Origin: Dunaliella salina
Taxonomy: Eukaryota; Chlorophyta; Chlorophyceae; Chlamydomonadales; Dunaliellaceae
Length of the DNA: 13,438 bases
Direction of reading: 5' to 3'
Assembly: GCA_002284615.2 (NCBI GenBank)
Contig: MU070237.1
Coordinates: 81,949-95,386 of the forward strand
Part shown: positions 7,155 through 13,438 of the stretch, piece after piece
How the letters are laid out: each line of letters begins with the position of its first letter
Position numbering within the stretch: the first letter of the stretch is position 1
Program-made: the position numbers and the translations under genes
Notes under the pieces: model-generated
What the model was told of the DNA's origin: nothing
What the model saw: the letters and a program-made list of their open reading frames with translations, nothing else
Databases searched by the model: none

Positions 7155-7440
7155 ACTCCTTTTACCAAGATCAGCTTGGGCTACTGCTAGTGAGCCTTCT
7201 GATCCCCATTGATTTTCTTCTTCATCTTGTTTGTATCAGCACTGACTGTTGAGTCTTTCCTTGATGGACGCTGCCTGTGTTCAGCATGGACTTTAATTTT
7301 TCCTTTTACCACTTGATGCAGAGGGTGCATGGTACATCGGCCCTTGCCTTGGGCCTGTGCCTCCTTTTTCCCTTACTAAGTAGTAATTGATGGGGAGCGT
7401 TAACGCCACCTGCGTTCTCTCCCCTATTCTTTCCAAATTT
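7155..7440 (+). mobile_element. 5'-truncated copy of the element 3' end, plus orientation
   Basis: CTACTGCTAGTGAGCC and TGATCCCCATTGATTTTCTT (7181-7219) match the last codons and stop of the endonuclease frame (4447-4475). An unrelated or inserted stretch of about 90 bases follows. The 3' region then resumes with GGGTGCATGGTACATCGGCC, a stem-loop GGCCC-TTGCCTT-GGGCC (7339-7355), CTCCTTTTTCCC, AATTGATGGGGAGCGTTAAC and CCACCTGCGTTCTC. It ends in a pyrimidine/T-rich tail near 7440. The 5' end may reach back to about 7090 (CTTGCCAG). It stands tail to tail with the next copy. Confidence 0.65.
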
Positions 7441-7449
7441 TGTCTTGAT

Positions 7450-7525
7450 TGGAAAAAAAGGAAAAAATCTACAAAGACAGAGTCCTCCCTACACCAATGA
7501 AGGAAAAGGGGCCACATCGGTGCAA
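7450..7525 (-). mobile_element. short copy of the element 3' end, minus orientation
   Basis: On the + strand an A-rich tail (GGAAAAAAAGGAAAAAATCT) is followed by CCTCCCTACACCAATGAAGG and AAAAGGGGCCACATCGG. This corresponds to the reverse complement of the 4520-4580 region (CCTAC/CCCAC, ATCAATTAAGGAAAAG). It lies head on against the + orientation copy ending at 7440, so the two form an imperfect inverted repeat. Confidence 0.55.
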
Positions 7526-7612
7526 AAAATGTATAACCCCCTGCCCACCAAGTTCAGACTTGGCAGGAGAGAGGAACCTTCGCTGCAGATTCATGTTTCT
7601 TTTTTGATTCAG

Positions 7613-7695
7613 GGTGCGGTTCAATCTGTGCAATTTTTCACACTGTGGCAGGTTGTGGGGGCAACAAAAGACTGCTTTGCTTGCAAGGGGCTAAG
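7613..7695 (+). CDS. weak candidate exon, unknown protein
   Basis: A strong acceptor (TGTTTCTTTTTTGATTCAG, ending at 7612) precedes an open frame reading G-A-V-Q-S-V-Q-F-F-T-L-W-Q-V-V-G-A-T-K-D-C-F-A-C-K-G-L. A moderate donor (CTAAG then GTGCAT) follows at 7696. The exon enters in phase 0 and leaves two bases over. I do not recognise the product. Its outgoing phase fits the candidate terminal exon at 8349. Its incoming phase also fits the exon ending at 1851, across a long retroelement-filled intron, but a one-in-three phase match is weak support. Confidence 0.22.
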
Positions 7696-7743
7696 GTGCA
7701 TGCCTGAACGATTGAGCGATTGCTTGTTATTTTGAATTCACAG

Positions 7744-8052
7744 GGCCATGAAAAGAAAAGCTGCATTGAGAGGATCTACGGACCAGAGAGCCACACGTCC
7801 TCTATTGCCAAATTGATCTGTATCCTAGTTTTGTTCTTGTGTTGTGATGTCTTGAAGTGTTTGATAAGCATTGACCATGCTTCTCATGAAATTCAATCAT
7901 TTAGCATCGCTGACAGCCAGAGCTAGTAGGGAGCACTTGCTGAGGACAATTTCAGCTTCAGCTAGAGAGCTGCTGCCTGATTGGATGAGCTGCTGCCTGA
8001 TTGGAAAGAGGACCCGGACGTGCCGATAAAGGTGAGGATCTCTGTTGACATG
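7744..8052. other. no firm gene; short tandem duplication inside
   Basis: An acceptor-like CTTGTTATTTTGAATTCACAG (to 7743) precedes an open frame (GHEKKSCIERIYGPESH) with no matching donor. It is recorded here only as a weak exon alternative to 7613-7695. A perfect 19-base duplication (GAGCTGCTGCCTGATTGGA at 7967-7985 and 7987-8005, period 20) is clear. No other features were seen. Confidence 0.4.
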
Positions 8053-8101
8053 TAAGGGAAGGCTAGCGCTTTCTTTTCGCCTAGTTGGAAGCCTTCCCTT
8101 A
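8053..8101. other. perfect 12-bp stem, 25-base loop inverted repeat
   Basis: TAAGGGAAGGCT (8053-8064) is the exact reverse complement of AGCCTTCCCTTA (8090-8101). The loop is 25 bases. It has no T-tract or other clue to function, and it could be a chance structure or a relic of a foldback element. Confidence 0.5.
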
Positions 8102-8348
8102 TACTCCAACAATCTGCTCTCTTTGGAGCAAATGTCGCAGATTAGGCACCATGGTAGGAAACATGGATTCCTCTTTCTAAACCACGTTTGCACTGGACTC
8201 TTTTGCCATGCATACTTTTGACCCATTTCCCCATTGTGGCTGTTCTGGGGGCCATATTGAGGGTCCCACCAAGGGGGTTGGTTGGTCCGGTGCAAACACG
8301 GTTCCACTTGCATTTTACTCCCTTTGGTTTCTCATCCTGTCCTCACAG

Positions 8349-8421
8349 TCCGCACAATACAGCTGGATTTCTCCTCGCAGCTTATCCCATAGACCATATG
8401 TACATCTCTTCTAACAAATAA
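8349..8421 (+). CDS. weak candidate terminal exon
   Basis: The acceptor TTTCTCATCCTGTCCTCACAG ends at 8348. In the frame that would continue 7613-7695 (one base completing a Ser codon) the sequence reads P-H-N-T-A-G-F-L-L-A-A-Y-P-I-D-H-M-Y-I-S-S-N-K and ends at TAA 8419-8421. No TGTAA poly(A) signal follows closely. Another acceptor after a T-run (to about 8474) opens a competing frame that also ends quickly, so this call is uncertain. The product is not recognised. Confidence 0.2.
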
Positions 8422-8607
8422 CCATCAGGGCTAAGGGAAATCATCAAGGCCAGTGTTCTAGTTTTTTTTTTTCAGTATGAGAGTACGGGCAATCCCTGAG
8501 TGCGGATCACCAAGCAGAACTTACTGGCATTACATCTGCGTTTCTATTATCAGCTGTGATGTACTCTGAAGAAAGGTCCCTGGGGGCTTCCACCTTTTTG
8601 GTCTGTT

Positions 8608-8699
8608 CAGGCTTTCTCCCTTTTCAACAATAAAAGAATTATAACAGTTGCTCAGATTTTCTCTCTTTTTAAGAAATAAAATGGATACAACAGTTGCAC
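8608..8699. repeat. diverged tandem duplication, period about 46
   Basis: CAGGCTTTCTCCC..AATAAAAGAATTATAACAGTTGC is followed about 46 bases later by CAGATTTTCTCTC..AATAAAATGGATACAACAGTTGC. A third, weaker unit may start at 8700. The hydrophobic open frame running through here (8648-8857) reflects T-rich sequence and has no other support. Confidence 0.65.
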
Positions 8700-8889
8700 A
8701 AACTGGTCTCTTTGCTTTGTTTTCTAAAACCGTAATTTTGGTACTTAAGCATTATTTTATCCTTCTAGTTTCAAGCAGCTTCGCACTCTTGGCACTTATG
8801 GCAACTGCTGGTGTATTTCTGATTTTTTTTTGGGATTTTAACCGTTTAATACTGTAGCAGCAGCCAGACGCCCATTTCTTATTATGACC

Positions 8890-9063
8890 ATGTCGGGACA
8901 GAAGAAACGGGGACGGCCTTTAAAGGCTCCTCCTTCACTCGCAAGGTGGGGACGACGCTCTTGCAGGCCTGAAAGCAGAGCGGTGCTCGTCCCCTCCTTT
9001 GCGCTTGGTCACCCTTGCTTCCGTCCATGGGATGTGACCAATATTAATATTTGCGCGGAATAA
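8890..9063 (+). CDS. small open frame with AT-hook-like motif
   Basis: ATG at 8890 opens a 57-codon frame beginning M-S-G-Q-K-K-R-G-R-P-L-K-A-P-P-S and ending at TAA 9061-9063. K-R-G-R-P is the core of an AT-hook, a short DNA minor-groove binding motif. The rest is Arg/Pro-rich and unremarkable. Base composition is locally more GC-rich than the flanks. There are no splice, promoter or poly(A) cues. On the minus strand, 8935-9186 is also open (83 codons, with V-C-P-P-C-R), and I cannot say which strand, if either, is coding. This may be a first exon, a domesticated fragment or chance. Confidence 0.15.
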   Translation: MSGQKKRGRPLKAPPSLARWGRRSCRPESRAVLVPSFALGHPCFRPWDVTNINICAE

Positions 9064-9254
9064 TTTGAGGTATTGATACGGGATGACCTGCCGCGCTTTG
9101 TGTCTGGTAGCTCCCCTGCAGGGAGGGCACACTATTGTTCTCTTAGGGTCCAGGCCCCCACACACCCTCCGCAAGTTTCCAGCCATGGTTTCTTAAGGAT
9201 CTGGCTCTCTGGCCTGTGTTCCATGTCCCTGTTTTGCCTTTTTGCAAACGGCTT

Positions 9255-9270
9255 CTAAAGGCGCCTTTAG
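9255..9270. other. 16-bp perfect palindrome
   Basis: CTAAAGGCGCCTTTAG is its own reverse complement. A related 12-bp palindrome, GCCTTTAAAGGC, lies near 8917. The two bracket the GC-richer block 8890-9250, but I see no terminal repeat or target duplication that would make the block an element. Confidence 0.5.
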
Positions 9271-9458
9271 TCAGCCACCCGTTTTTTGCTGCTAAGCTTT
9301 TCATGAAGAACTAAAGCAGCCACGTATTTCAAGGTGGTCTATCACGCCTACATTACCTTTTTGCCGCGCACGCTTGAAGTGCTGCAGGCAACAGCCTGAT
9401 ACCTAGGTACGTGCAGGCCTGCACATACCCAAATCCTCTTTCATGGGATCACATACAG

Positions 9459-9617
9459 GGCAAGGACTCAGGCTGCCAGGGCTGTGTGCTCGTCAAGTGC
9501 AAGGAAGACCCTCACACATTTTACTTTGACGCCGGCCAGGTGAAAGTTCATGCAACTCGTTTGATTGCAGATGGCTTGGGAAGCCAAGCATTCAATAAAC
9601 AATTTGCTTACCCCTGA
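9459..9617 (+). CDS. candidate terminal exon, unknown protein
   Basis: The acceptor CTTTCATGGGATCACATACAG ends at 9458. The open frame reads G-K-D-S-G-C-Q-G-C-V-L-V-K-C-K-E-D-P-H-T-F-Y-F-D-A-G-Q and continues to a TGA at 9615-9617. A possible donor (GGCCAG then GTGAAA, 9540) would end the exon earlier, in phase 0. The first 80 bases are G/C-rich and look coding, with three cysteines and an F-Y-F-D segment. I do not recognise a family. A TGTAA motif, the usual poly(A) signal in green algae, lies at 9804-9808, about 190 bases after the stop and at a plausible distance. An ATG-initiated reading from 9411 is also open, but its 5' part spans the acceptor. Confidence 0.3.
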   Translation, partial: GKDSGCQGCVLVKCKEDPHTFYFDAGQVKVHATRLIADGLGSQAFNKQFAYP

Positions 9618-10265
9618 ATTTGACGCTTGATGACACGAAGAAGGGAACCTTTACTGATCTGAGGTGCCCAACACTGCTGTATGTAGGGATGTGCATACTT
9701 GAGATGACAAAGTGGGAGTTAACGAATAAGCCATGCAGGCGCCTGTTTTTCTACACTGAATGCAGCATACCATGCCACAGAGTGTTTTATGACATTTCCA
9801 TGCTGTAAGACTGATGTTGCAATGAACCTTGCATTCTGTGGTTATTGCATGTCATATGATAGCACTAATGCTTGTTGTCATGCCACTCTTACAGAATCCT
9901 AAGACGTCTTGAAACTGTATTAGCCAGGGCAACCTCCTGTGAATGTATGATGCTTCAAGCTTTTGGCTTGGACCCTGCATGCCTGCTTGCCGCAGCTTTA
10001 GTCTCCACACTCTAGGGCCACATGAATTCCTTAAAGGGTGCATTTTAGACAGTGCATAGGCAGTGTATGAACTTAAATCTGCACCCTTTCATGTGCTCAA
10101 ACACTTCCTTCTGCTAACCACAGGTTCAAAGCTGGACCAAGATGCAGGAGGAAGGGGATTCCACAGTTTGCTTGAATGACAATGTACAGCCAAGGGGACC
10201 AAGGGAGCAGCATGGCAGGGAGAAGGAGCCAAAGAACAAGCGCGCACGTACGGGACACACCATCA
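9618..10265. other. no gene recognised; possible 3' untranslated region to 9810
   Basis: Apart from the TGTAA at 9804-9808, this stretch holds only short open frames with no motifs. Nothing else is recognised up to the retroelement copy beginning at 10266. Confidence 0.4.
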
Positions 10266-10495
10266 GAAAGAAAAGAAAAGAAAAGAAAAGAAAAACTACA
10301 TAGGCGAAGAAACTCCCTACATCCATTAAGGAAAAGGAGACACATTGGCTCAAAAAAGAGCCGTGAGCCCCCTTCACCACAAGGTATGAAAAAGAGAAAG
10401 CTAAAGTGGATCTGGAGGGTTGCTAGAAGCACTTGGCTCTAGAACCTAGCTGTGGGAAGTATTCTTGTTTTCAATAGCGCGGCGTGTGGAGCAGT
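10266..10495 (-). mobile_element. 5'-truncated copy of the element, including the endonuclease C-terminus
   Basis: Read on the + strand, it starts with the tail AAAGAAAAGAAAAGAAAAG, which is (TTTTC)n on the element strand. It continues with AACTACATAGGCGAAGAAAC, TCCCTACATCCATTAAGG, the stem-loop GGCTC-AAAAAA-GAGCC (10347-10362) and CCCCCTTCACCAC. On the minus strand, going 5', it reaches CTAGCAACCCTCCAGATCC, matching the last codons of the endonuclease frame. It then encodes C-S-T-R-R-A-I-E ending at a stop at 10446-10448, in the same frame as S-T-R-R-A-L-E of the main element. The minus-strand open frame extends to 10760 but is not recognisable upstream. No clear target-site duplication was found. 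Confidence 0.7.
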
Positions 10496-11740
10496 GACTG
10501 CTCCATTCCAAACATTGATTTGACAGCTGGGAATTCAAGATCCAAGCAGCATACCCCGACAGGTCTCCCCAAGGGGGAAAAACGTGAGCTTTCTGCTCCC
10601 TTTTGCTATCAAGGGCTGCTTGCCCTATCTTATCAGTTAGGCATGAGTACATGTGACGATAGCATAAAAGTGCCTCCGAATGTACTTCTGCAAGCAAACA
10701 GGGTACATGATGCTTGTGGTTGCTTAAGGATTTTGAAACAGATGTCAGAAATGAGTCCACTTGACATGATGGGCATGAAGGAATTGAAATGGAAGAACAG
10801 AAGCTAGGCCGGGGGGCAACGTCCCAAAATCACACCCCTGGGCTCATCTTTAGGTATGACAGGGGCTTAATAGGAATAATAACATGTATCTGCATAGCTA
10901 TAGAGGGCATAAAACATGGTACACGCCAGTTTTGGTTATTAGGAATTCATTGCTAGCCAGCTTTCCGTGGCCTCATCAAGAGGTTCACAGGCCTTGCTTT
11001 GACAAATCATGCCACAAGGGGCTTGGGGTCTCTTCCTCCTCCTGCCTTTCAAAGTAGCAAGCAATCATAGGCTAAGGGCAAGCACATCTCCATGAAATGA
11101 ACCGTTAATGGCTGGCACACCTCCAGAAAGCGAACCACCTGAACACTGTCCTTATCCATGCTCAACCCTCTTCCCCCTCTCTGCAAAGCTTATGTTGTGG
11201 GCCCTGATTCAAGCAACGCCTCAGCTGTAATGCAGCGCTTGCTTAATGTCCCACAGAGCAGGTAGGGAGTTGGAGGGTTTATGCATTCTGTTTGGTCAAG
11301 TAGTCTTGAGCTCTTCTGCTGAAATTCCAACTTCCTTTTCTCCCGACATCCACTGCCAGCAAGATCATGGCCTTTCCTTGGAAGTATGCAAATGTGTCGA
11401 ACTTCTTGTCCAGGTACTACTTGCATGCTTCTGAGGTGCAAGAGGTGCAAGACTGGCTATAGATGACACGGCTCAGAGCTTCAACAGGAAACTGTCAAGA
11501 CTTTAAGAAGTCAGGTGAATGTCAGACAGCTGTCAGAACCAGGAGAGTTTTCCTAAGCTGCAAAGCAACTTACCTATGCCTGCCTACCGACTCCTTCACC
11601 TTTAATGGGTCACGAGATCAGCGACGCCGCTGCATCATTATTCTGTTGCCAAGCAAATTGCAACATTGAATGGCACACCTTTTAAGCATACCCTGGTCTA
11701 CGCAGACAGGTAGCTGGCGAGCGTTATGTGCACTGCTCAC
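10496..11740. other. no gene recognised
   Basis: Both strands are open over about 10484-10760: 107 codons on +, and on the minus strand the 5' part of the frame that ends in the retroelement copy. Neither reading shows a known motif. From 10810 to 11740 there are only short open frames and isolated splice-like sites. No repeats or RNA structures were seen. Confidence 0.45.
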
Positions 11741-11836
11741 TGCAGCATTTGTCCTGCCACTTCCGTTGGCTTGATTGTTAATTTCTTGCCTTGCAACTGT
11801 CCTGCCACTTCCATGGGCTTAACTGTTCTTTTTGAA
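11741..11836. repeat. 48-bp tandem duplication, in frame
   Basis: TGTCCTGCCACTTCC recurs at 11750-11764 and 11798-11812, with similar following sequence (TTGGCTTGATTGTT versus TGGGCTTAACTGTT). The period of 48 is a multiple of three, so the open frame here contains a 16-residue repeat (CPATSVGL.. and CPATSMGL..). Confidence 0.7.
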
Positions 11837-12133
11837 CCTGCAAAACCTGCAGGAGAGACGACAGAAGAGATGCTTGTTGCTGAAGTGCTGGCTGGCATGT
11901 CAGCAGTGGCCAGGAGCTCCAAGCAGCCAGCTGGCACCTTCAAGCAGCCAGCCATCCATGCCGGAAGGTTTATCCAGCCAGAAACAGCCCCAGCTGGATT
12001 CGGCTGCATAAACGCCAGCCCAGAACCTGAACAACATTTGTGCTTAGGCCCCTCAGAGCTGATAGCTCAGTCTCCCTCTCTTTTGCCTTCATCTCTGGCC
12101 AAAAAGCTTGTGCGGATTGCCAGCCTACATAGA
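11813..12133 (+). CDS. candidate first or internal exon, unknown protein
   Basis: The open frame runs from 11726 to TAA 12212-12214. I place the likely coding part from ATG 11813 (M-G-L-T-V-L-F-E-P-A-K-P-A-G), or from an acceptor ending at 11852 (AAAACCTGCAG), to a strong donor at 12134 (CATAGA then GTAAGTG), leaving in phase 0. The segment has an acidic/Thr start (G-E-T-T-E-E-M-L), then a Pro/Gln/Ala low-complexity region with repeated K-Q-P-A and Q-P-E motifs. It ends L-A-K-K-L-V-R-I-A-S-L-H-R. I do not recognise it. The proposed downstream intron contains the retroposed copy at 12216-12328, which fits an intronic insertion. A candidate next exon in the same phase starts at 12530. Confidence 0.35.
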
Positions 12134-12203
12134 GTAAGTGCAGAGGCAATGTCCTCTCATGCAGAGTTGAGGTCCAGACGGAGCAGCAGCACTTGCTTCA
12201 TTT

Positions 12204-12215
12204 GCAGCACCTAAG
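12204..12215. repeat. target-site duplication, left copy
   Basis: The 12 bases GCAGCACCTAAG occur here and, identically, at 12329-12340. They flank exactly the inserted 113-bp retroposed sequence. Confidence 0.85.
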
Positions 12216-12328
12216 AAAGAAAGAAAGAAAAAAAAAGAAAAACTACGCAGGCAGTGAAAACACTCCCCACATCAATTAAGGAAAAGAGGATACCTAGGGC
12301 CGAGGCACCGTGTATCCGCTTCACCAAA
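12216..12328 (-). mobile_element. 113-bp retroposed copy of the element 3' end with intact target duplication
   Basis: Read on the + strand, a tail (AAAGAAAGAAAGAAAAAAAA) is followed by AACTACGCAGGCAGTGAAAA, CACTCCCCACATCAATTAAGG, the stem-loop at 12289-12309 (GATACC, nine-base loop, GGCACC) and GTGTATCCGCTTCACCAAA. It is nearly the reverse complement of 4500-4590 of the main element. The 5' end on the element strand is truncated at TTTGGTGAAGCGG. A perfect 12-bp direct repeat flanks it on both sides, which is the signature of target-primed insertion. The close match and intact duplication suggest it is among the younger copies here. It could be a very short truncated LINE copy or a non-autonomous SINE-like unit that uses the LINE 3' end. 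Confidence 0.85.
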
Positions 12329-12340
12329 GCAGCACCTAAG
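12329..12340. repeat. target-site duplication, right copy
   Basis: Identical to 12204-12215 (GCAGCACCTAAG). Confidence 0.85.
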
Positions 12341-12371
12341 GACATGCACAGGAAGCTCAGGGCAGTGCTAT

Positions 12372-12401
12372 GCAGCAGCAGCAGCAGCAGCAGCTGCAGC
12401 A
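12372..12401. repeat. CAG trinucleotide repeat
   Basis: GCAGCAGCAG.. repeats, interrupted once by CTG. The tract is short, about ten units. Confidence 0.9.
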
Positions 12402-12529
12402 AAGTGAAGAAAAAAAGAAATAGAGGGAGGATAGACCAAACCTGTTTGTAGGTGTTACCGCTGCAGCAGGCAAGGCCTGTGATCCTTTATGGCCCTCACT
12501 AACTTGCTAGTTATGGTATTTTTCCTTAG

Positions 12530-12691
12530 CGCACGCATCTGGACCTCTCGTGCACAACCTTTATTCCTTTTTTTTTCGAGCTAGCACAAGCAGCAGTAGC
12601 ACCAGCAGCAGCAGCAGCACCAGCACCAGCACCAGCAGCAGCATCAGCAGCAGCAGCAGCAATCTCATCAATCAGGGTGCTGCATTATTGA
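12530..12691 (+). CDS. weak candidate exon encoding Ala/Pro low-complexity protein
   Basis: The acceptor AGTTATGGTATTTTTCCTTAG ends at 12529. In phase 0, matching the donor at 12134, the frame reads R-T-H-L-D-L-S-C-T-T-F-I-P-F-F-F-E-L-A, then a poly-Ala/Pro run made by the GCA/CCA repeat, and ends I-S-S-I-R-V-L-H-Y at TGA 12689-12691. The low-complexity run can be open by chance in this frame, so coding is uncertain. Confidence 0.2.
   Translation, partial: RTHLDLSCTTFIPFFFELAQAAVAPAAAAAPAPAPAAASAAAAAISSIRVLHY
12588..12660. repeat. GCA/CCA trinucleotide microsatellite
   Basis: An imperfect array of CAG (GCA) units interspersed with CAC (CCA), TAG and CAT variants, about 24 units. Confidence 0.9.
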
Positions 12692-12733
12692 AGCTCGAGC
12701 AGAGAGTCATCAAGTAATTGATAAGCAGCGCTT

Positions 12734-12807
12734 GCTTCATGCACTCTGGACGAATTTCGTTGCCATAGGATCCTACGGCAACGAAAGTCGTTCAGAGTGC
12801 ATGAAGC
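12734..12807. other. 74-bp near-perfect palindrome (hairpin)
   Basis: The left arm 12734-12767 (starting GCTTCATGCACTCTGGACGA) pairs with the right arm 12774-12807 (ending TTCAGAGTGCATGAAGC). Of 34 positions 31 are Watson-Crick pairs. The exceptions are one G-T pair, one A-G and one A-C mismatch. The six central bases are GGATCC, themselves palindromic. Transcribed RNA from either strand would fold into a long, almost perfect hairpin. It could be a foldback/MITE remnant or a small-RNA precursor. The sequence alone does not decide. Confidence 0.9.
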
Positions 12808-13340
12808 ACTCCGGAGTGACTTGACAGATGCCTAAAATAGACTTCTGTACTTGTTTTCCTTTCACTCACTCACTCCTTTCACTCACGTCTGTGTGGTGGG
12901 GCCCTGCCTTTCAAGTCAGGTATTGTTTCCTTAAGCAAGCGACAAGACGTGGACCACATGGTCTTTCTTTCCATTCGATGCCTTTCAGCTTTACCTTTGT
13001 TCAACCTCTCAGTCAGTATTGCAAATTCATCTTGTTGGCGCTGGATACCGATGATGAAAGAACAGTTTTGCAAAATTGCCCATGTATTTCCTGGCTGGTC
13101 AAGTGTGGGCTCAAGCACACGTATCTTGCCCATTCTGGCATGTATACGGCAAGCAATGGTCTCCAAGGCAATATTTTCATGTTGTCTTTCTCCTGTTACC
13201 ATGTCAAAGCGTGGCAACCAGCCATCCCAACTTCCTCCTTTTTTTTTGTTACATTGACTTACTAAAATGGCAATTTCCCATAAGGGTCTTTGCTCGTTCA
13301 TGAACAAAAAACCAGCAAAAAGGGGCTGGGCTTCTAAGAA
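12808..13340. other. no gene assigned; overlapping open frames on both strands
   Basis: The minus strand is open for 184 codons (12879-13433). Its first 30 residues are the translation of the minisatellite at 13360-13438, and the remainder (for example CSFIIGIQRQQDEFAIL, then a basic E-R-L-N-K-G-K-A-E-R-H-R stretch) has no family I recognise. The + strand is also open for 145 codons (12828-13265). Neither has clear start or splice support. The minus reading is slightly more protein-like, and I leave it unassigned. Confidence 0.3.
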
Positions 13341-13359
13341 AAAAACACACAAGCAAGGC

Positions 13360-13438
13360 CCACAAGGAAGGGCAAAAGGGAAGGGGCAAAGTCCACAAGG
13401 AAAGGACAGAGGAGAAGGGGCAAATGTCCACAAGGAAA
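13360..13438. repeat. start of a 33-35 bp minisatellite at the window edge
   Basis: CCACAAGG recurs at 13360, 13393 and 13428, each followed by A/G-rich sequence and GGGGCAAA-GT. The array runs off the end of the window, so its full length is unknown. Confidence 0.75.

Noticed and set aside
8648..8857. Hydrophobic + strand open frame as a membrane protein
   Set aside because: It is T-rich sequence over a diverged tandem duplication, and the hydrophobic residues follow from base composition.
10446..10760. Minus-strand open frame as a host gene
   Set aside because: Its C-terminus (STRRAIE) matches the retrotransposon endonuclease end, so at least that end is element-derived.
12879..13433. 184-codon minus-strand open frame as a protein-coding gene
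   Set aside because: Its N-terminus is the minisatellite translated, the opposite strand is equally open, and no motif or start context supports it. It is described as unassigned.
1..13438. CRISPR arrays, rRNA, tRNA, bacterial-type promoters or operons
   Set aside because: No regularly spaced identical repeats with unique spacers, no conserved RNA gene sequence and no compact gene order were seen.

Overview
The window looks like nuclear DNA of a eukaryote with introns. The best guess is a chlorophyte green alga, possibly Dunaliella-like, but this is an inference. It rests on moderate base composition, TG and CAG/GCA microsatellites, short blocks of open frame bounded by good GT..AG splice sites, and a non-LTR retrotransposon that combines RNase H with a restriction-like endonuclease. 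That combination is known from the Dualen/RandI group described in Chlamydomonas. Nothing looks bacterial: there are no operons and no compact gene layout. No rRNA, tRNA or CRISPR array was recognised.

Layout. Positions 1-190 are the end of a TG/TATG microsatellite. Two candidate exon pairs follow on the + strand (348-453 with 745-845, and 1446-1526 with 1712-1851). Each pair has matching splice phase, and I recognise neither product. From about 1880 to 5000 lies a block of retroelements. A minus-strand LINE remnant (about 1882-2490) is followed by a 5'-truncated + strand RNase H / CCHC zinc finger / endonuclease element (about 2490-4596, one frameshift, six single-base Ns). A second, different minus-strand LINE remnant (4597 to about 4870, possibly 5000) comes next. 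From 5000 to 13438 the DNA is mostly unrecognised intergenic or intronic sequence. It carries more 5'-truncated copies of the element's 3' end, several minisatellites and a few weak candidate exons (7613-7695, 8349-8421, 9459-9617, 11813-12133, 12530-12691).

The clearest structure is a dispersed repeat family. The 3' end of the RNase H/endonuclease element recurs at about 1545, 5219, 5457, 7155, 7450, 10266 and 12216. These copies lie in both orientations, often with a T-rich (TTTTC)n tail on the element strand. The 12216-12328 copy is flanked by a perfect 12-bp direct repeat, which marks it as a retroposed insertion. Several copies keep a small stem-loop upstream of the conserved CTTTTCCTTAATTGATG block, and its stem sequence differs between copies while still pairing. 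A separate 74-bp near-perfect palindrome lies at 12734-12807.

All exon calls come from splice signals and open phase only. They are weak without transcript data.
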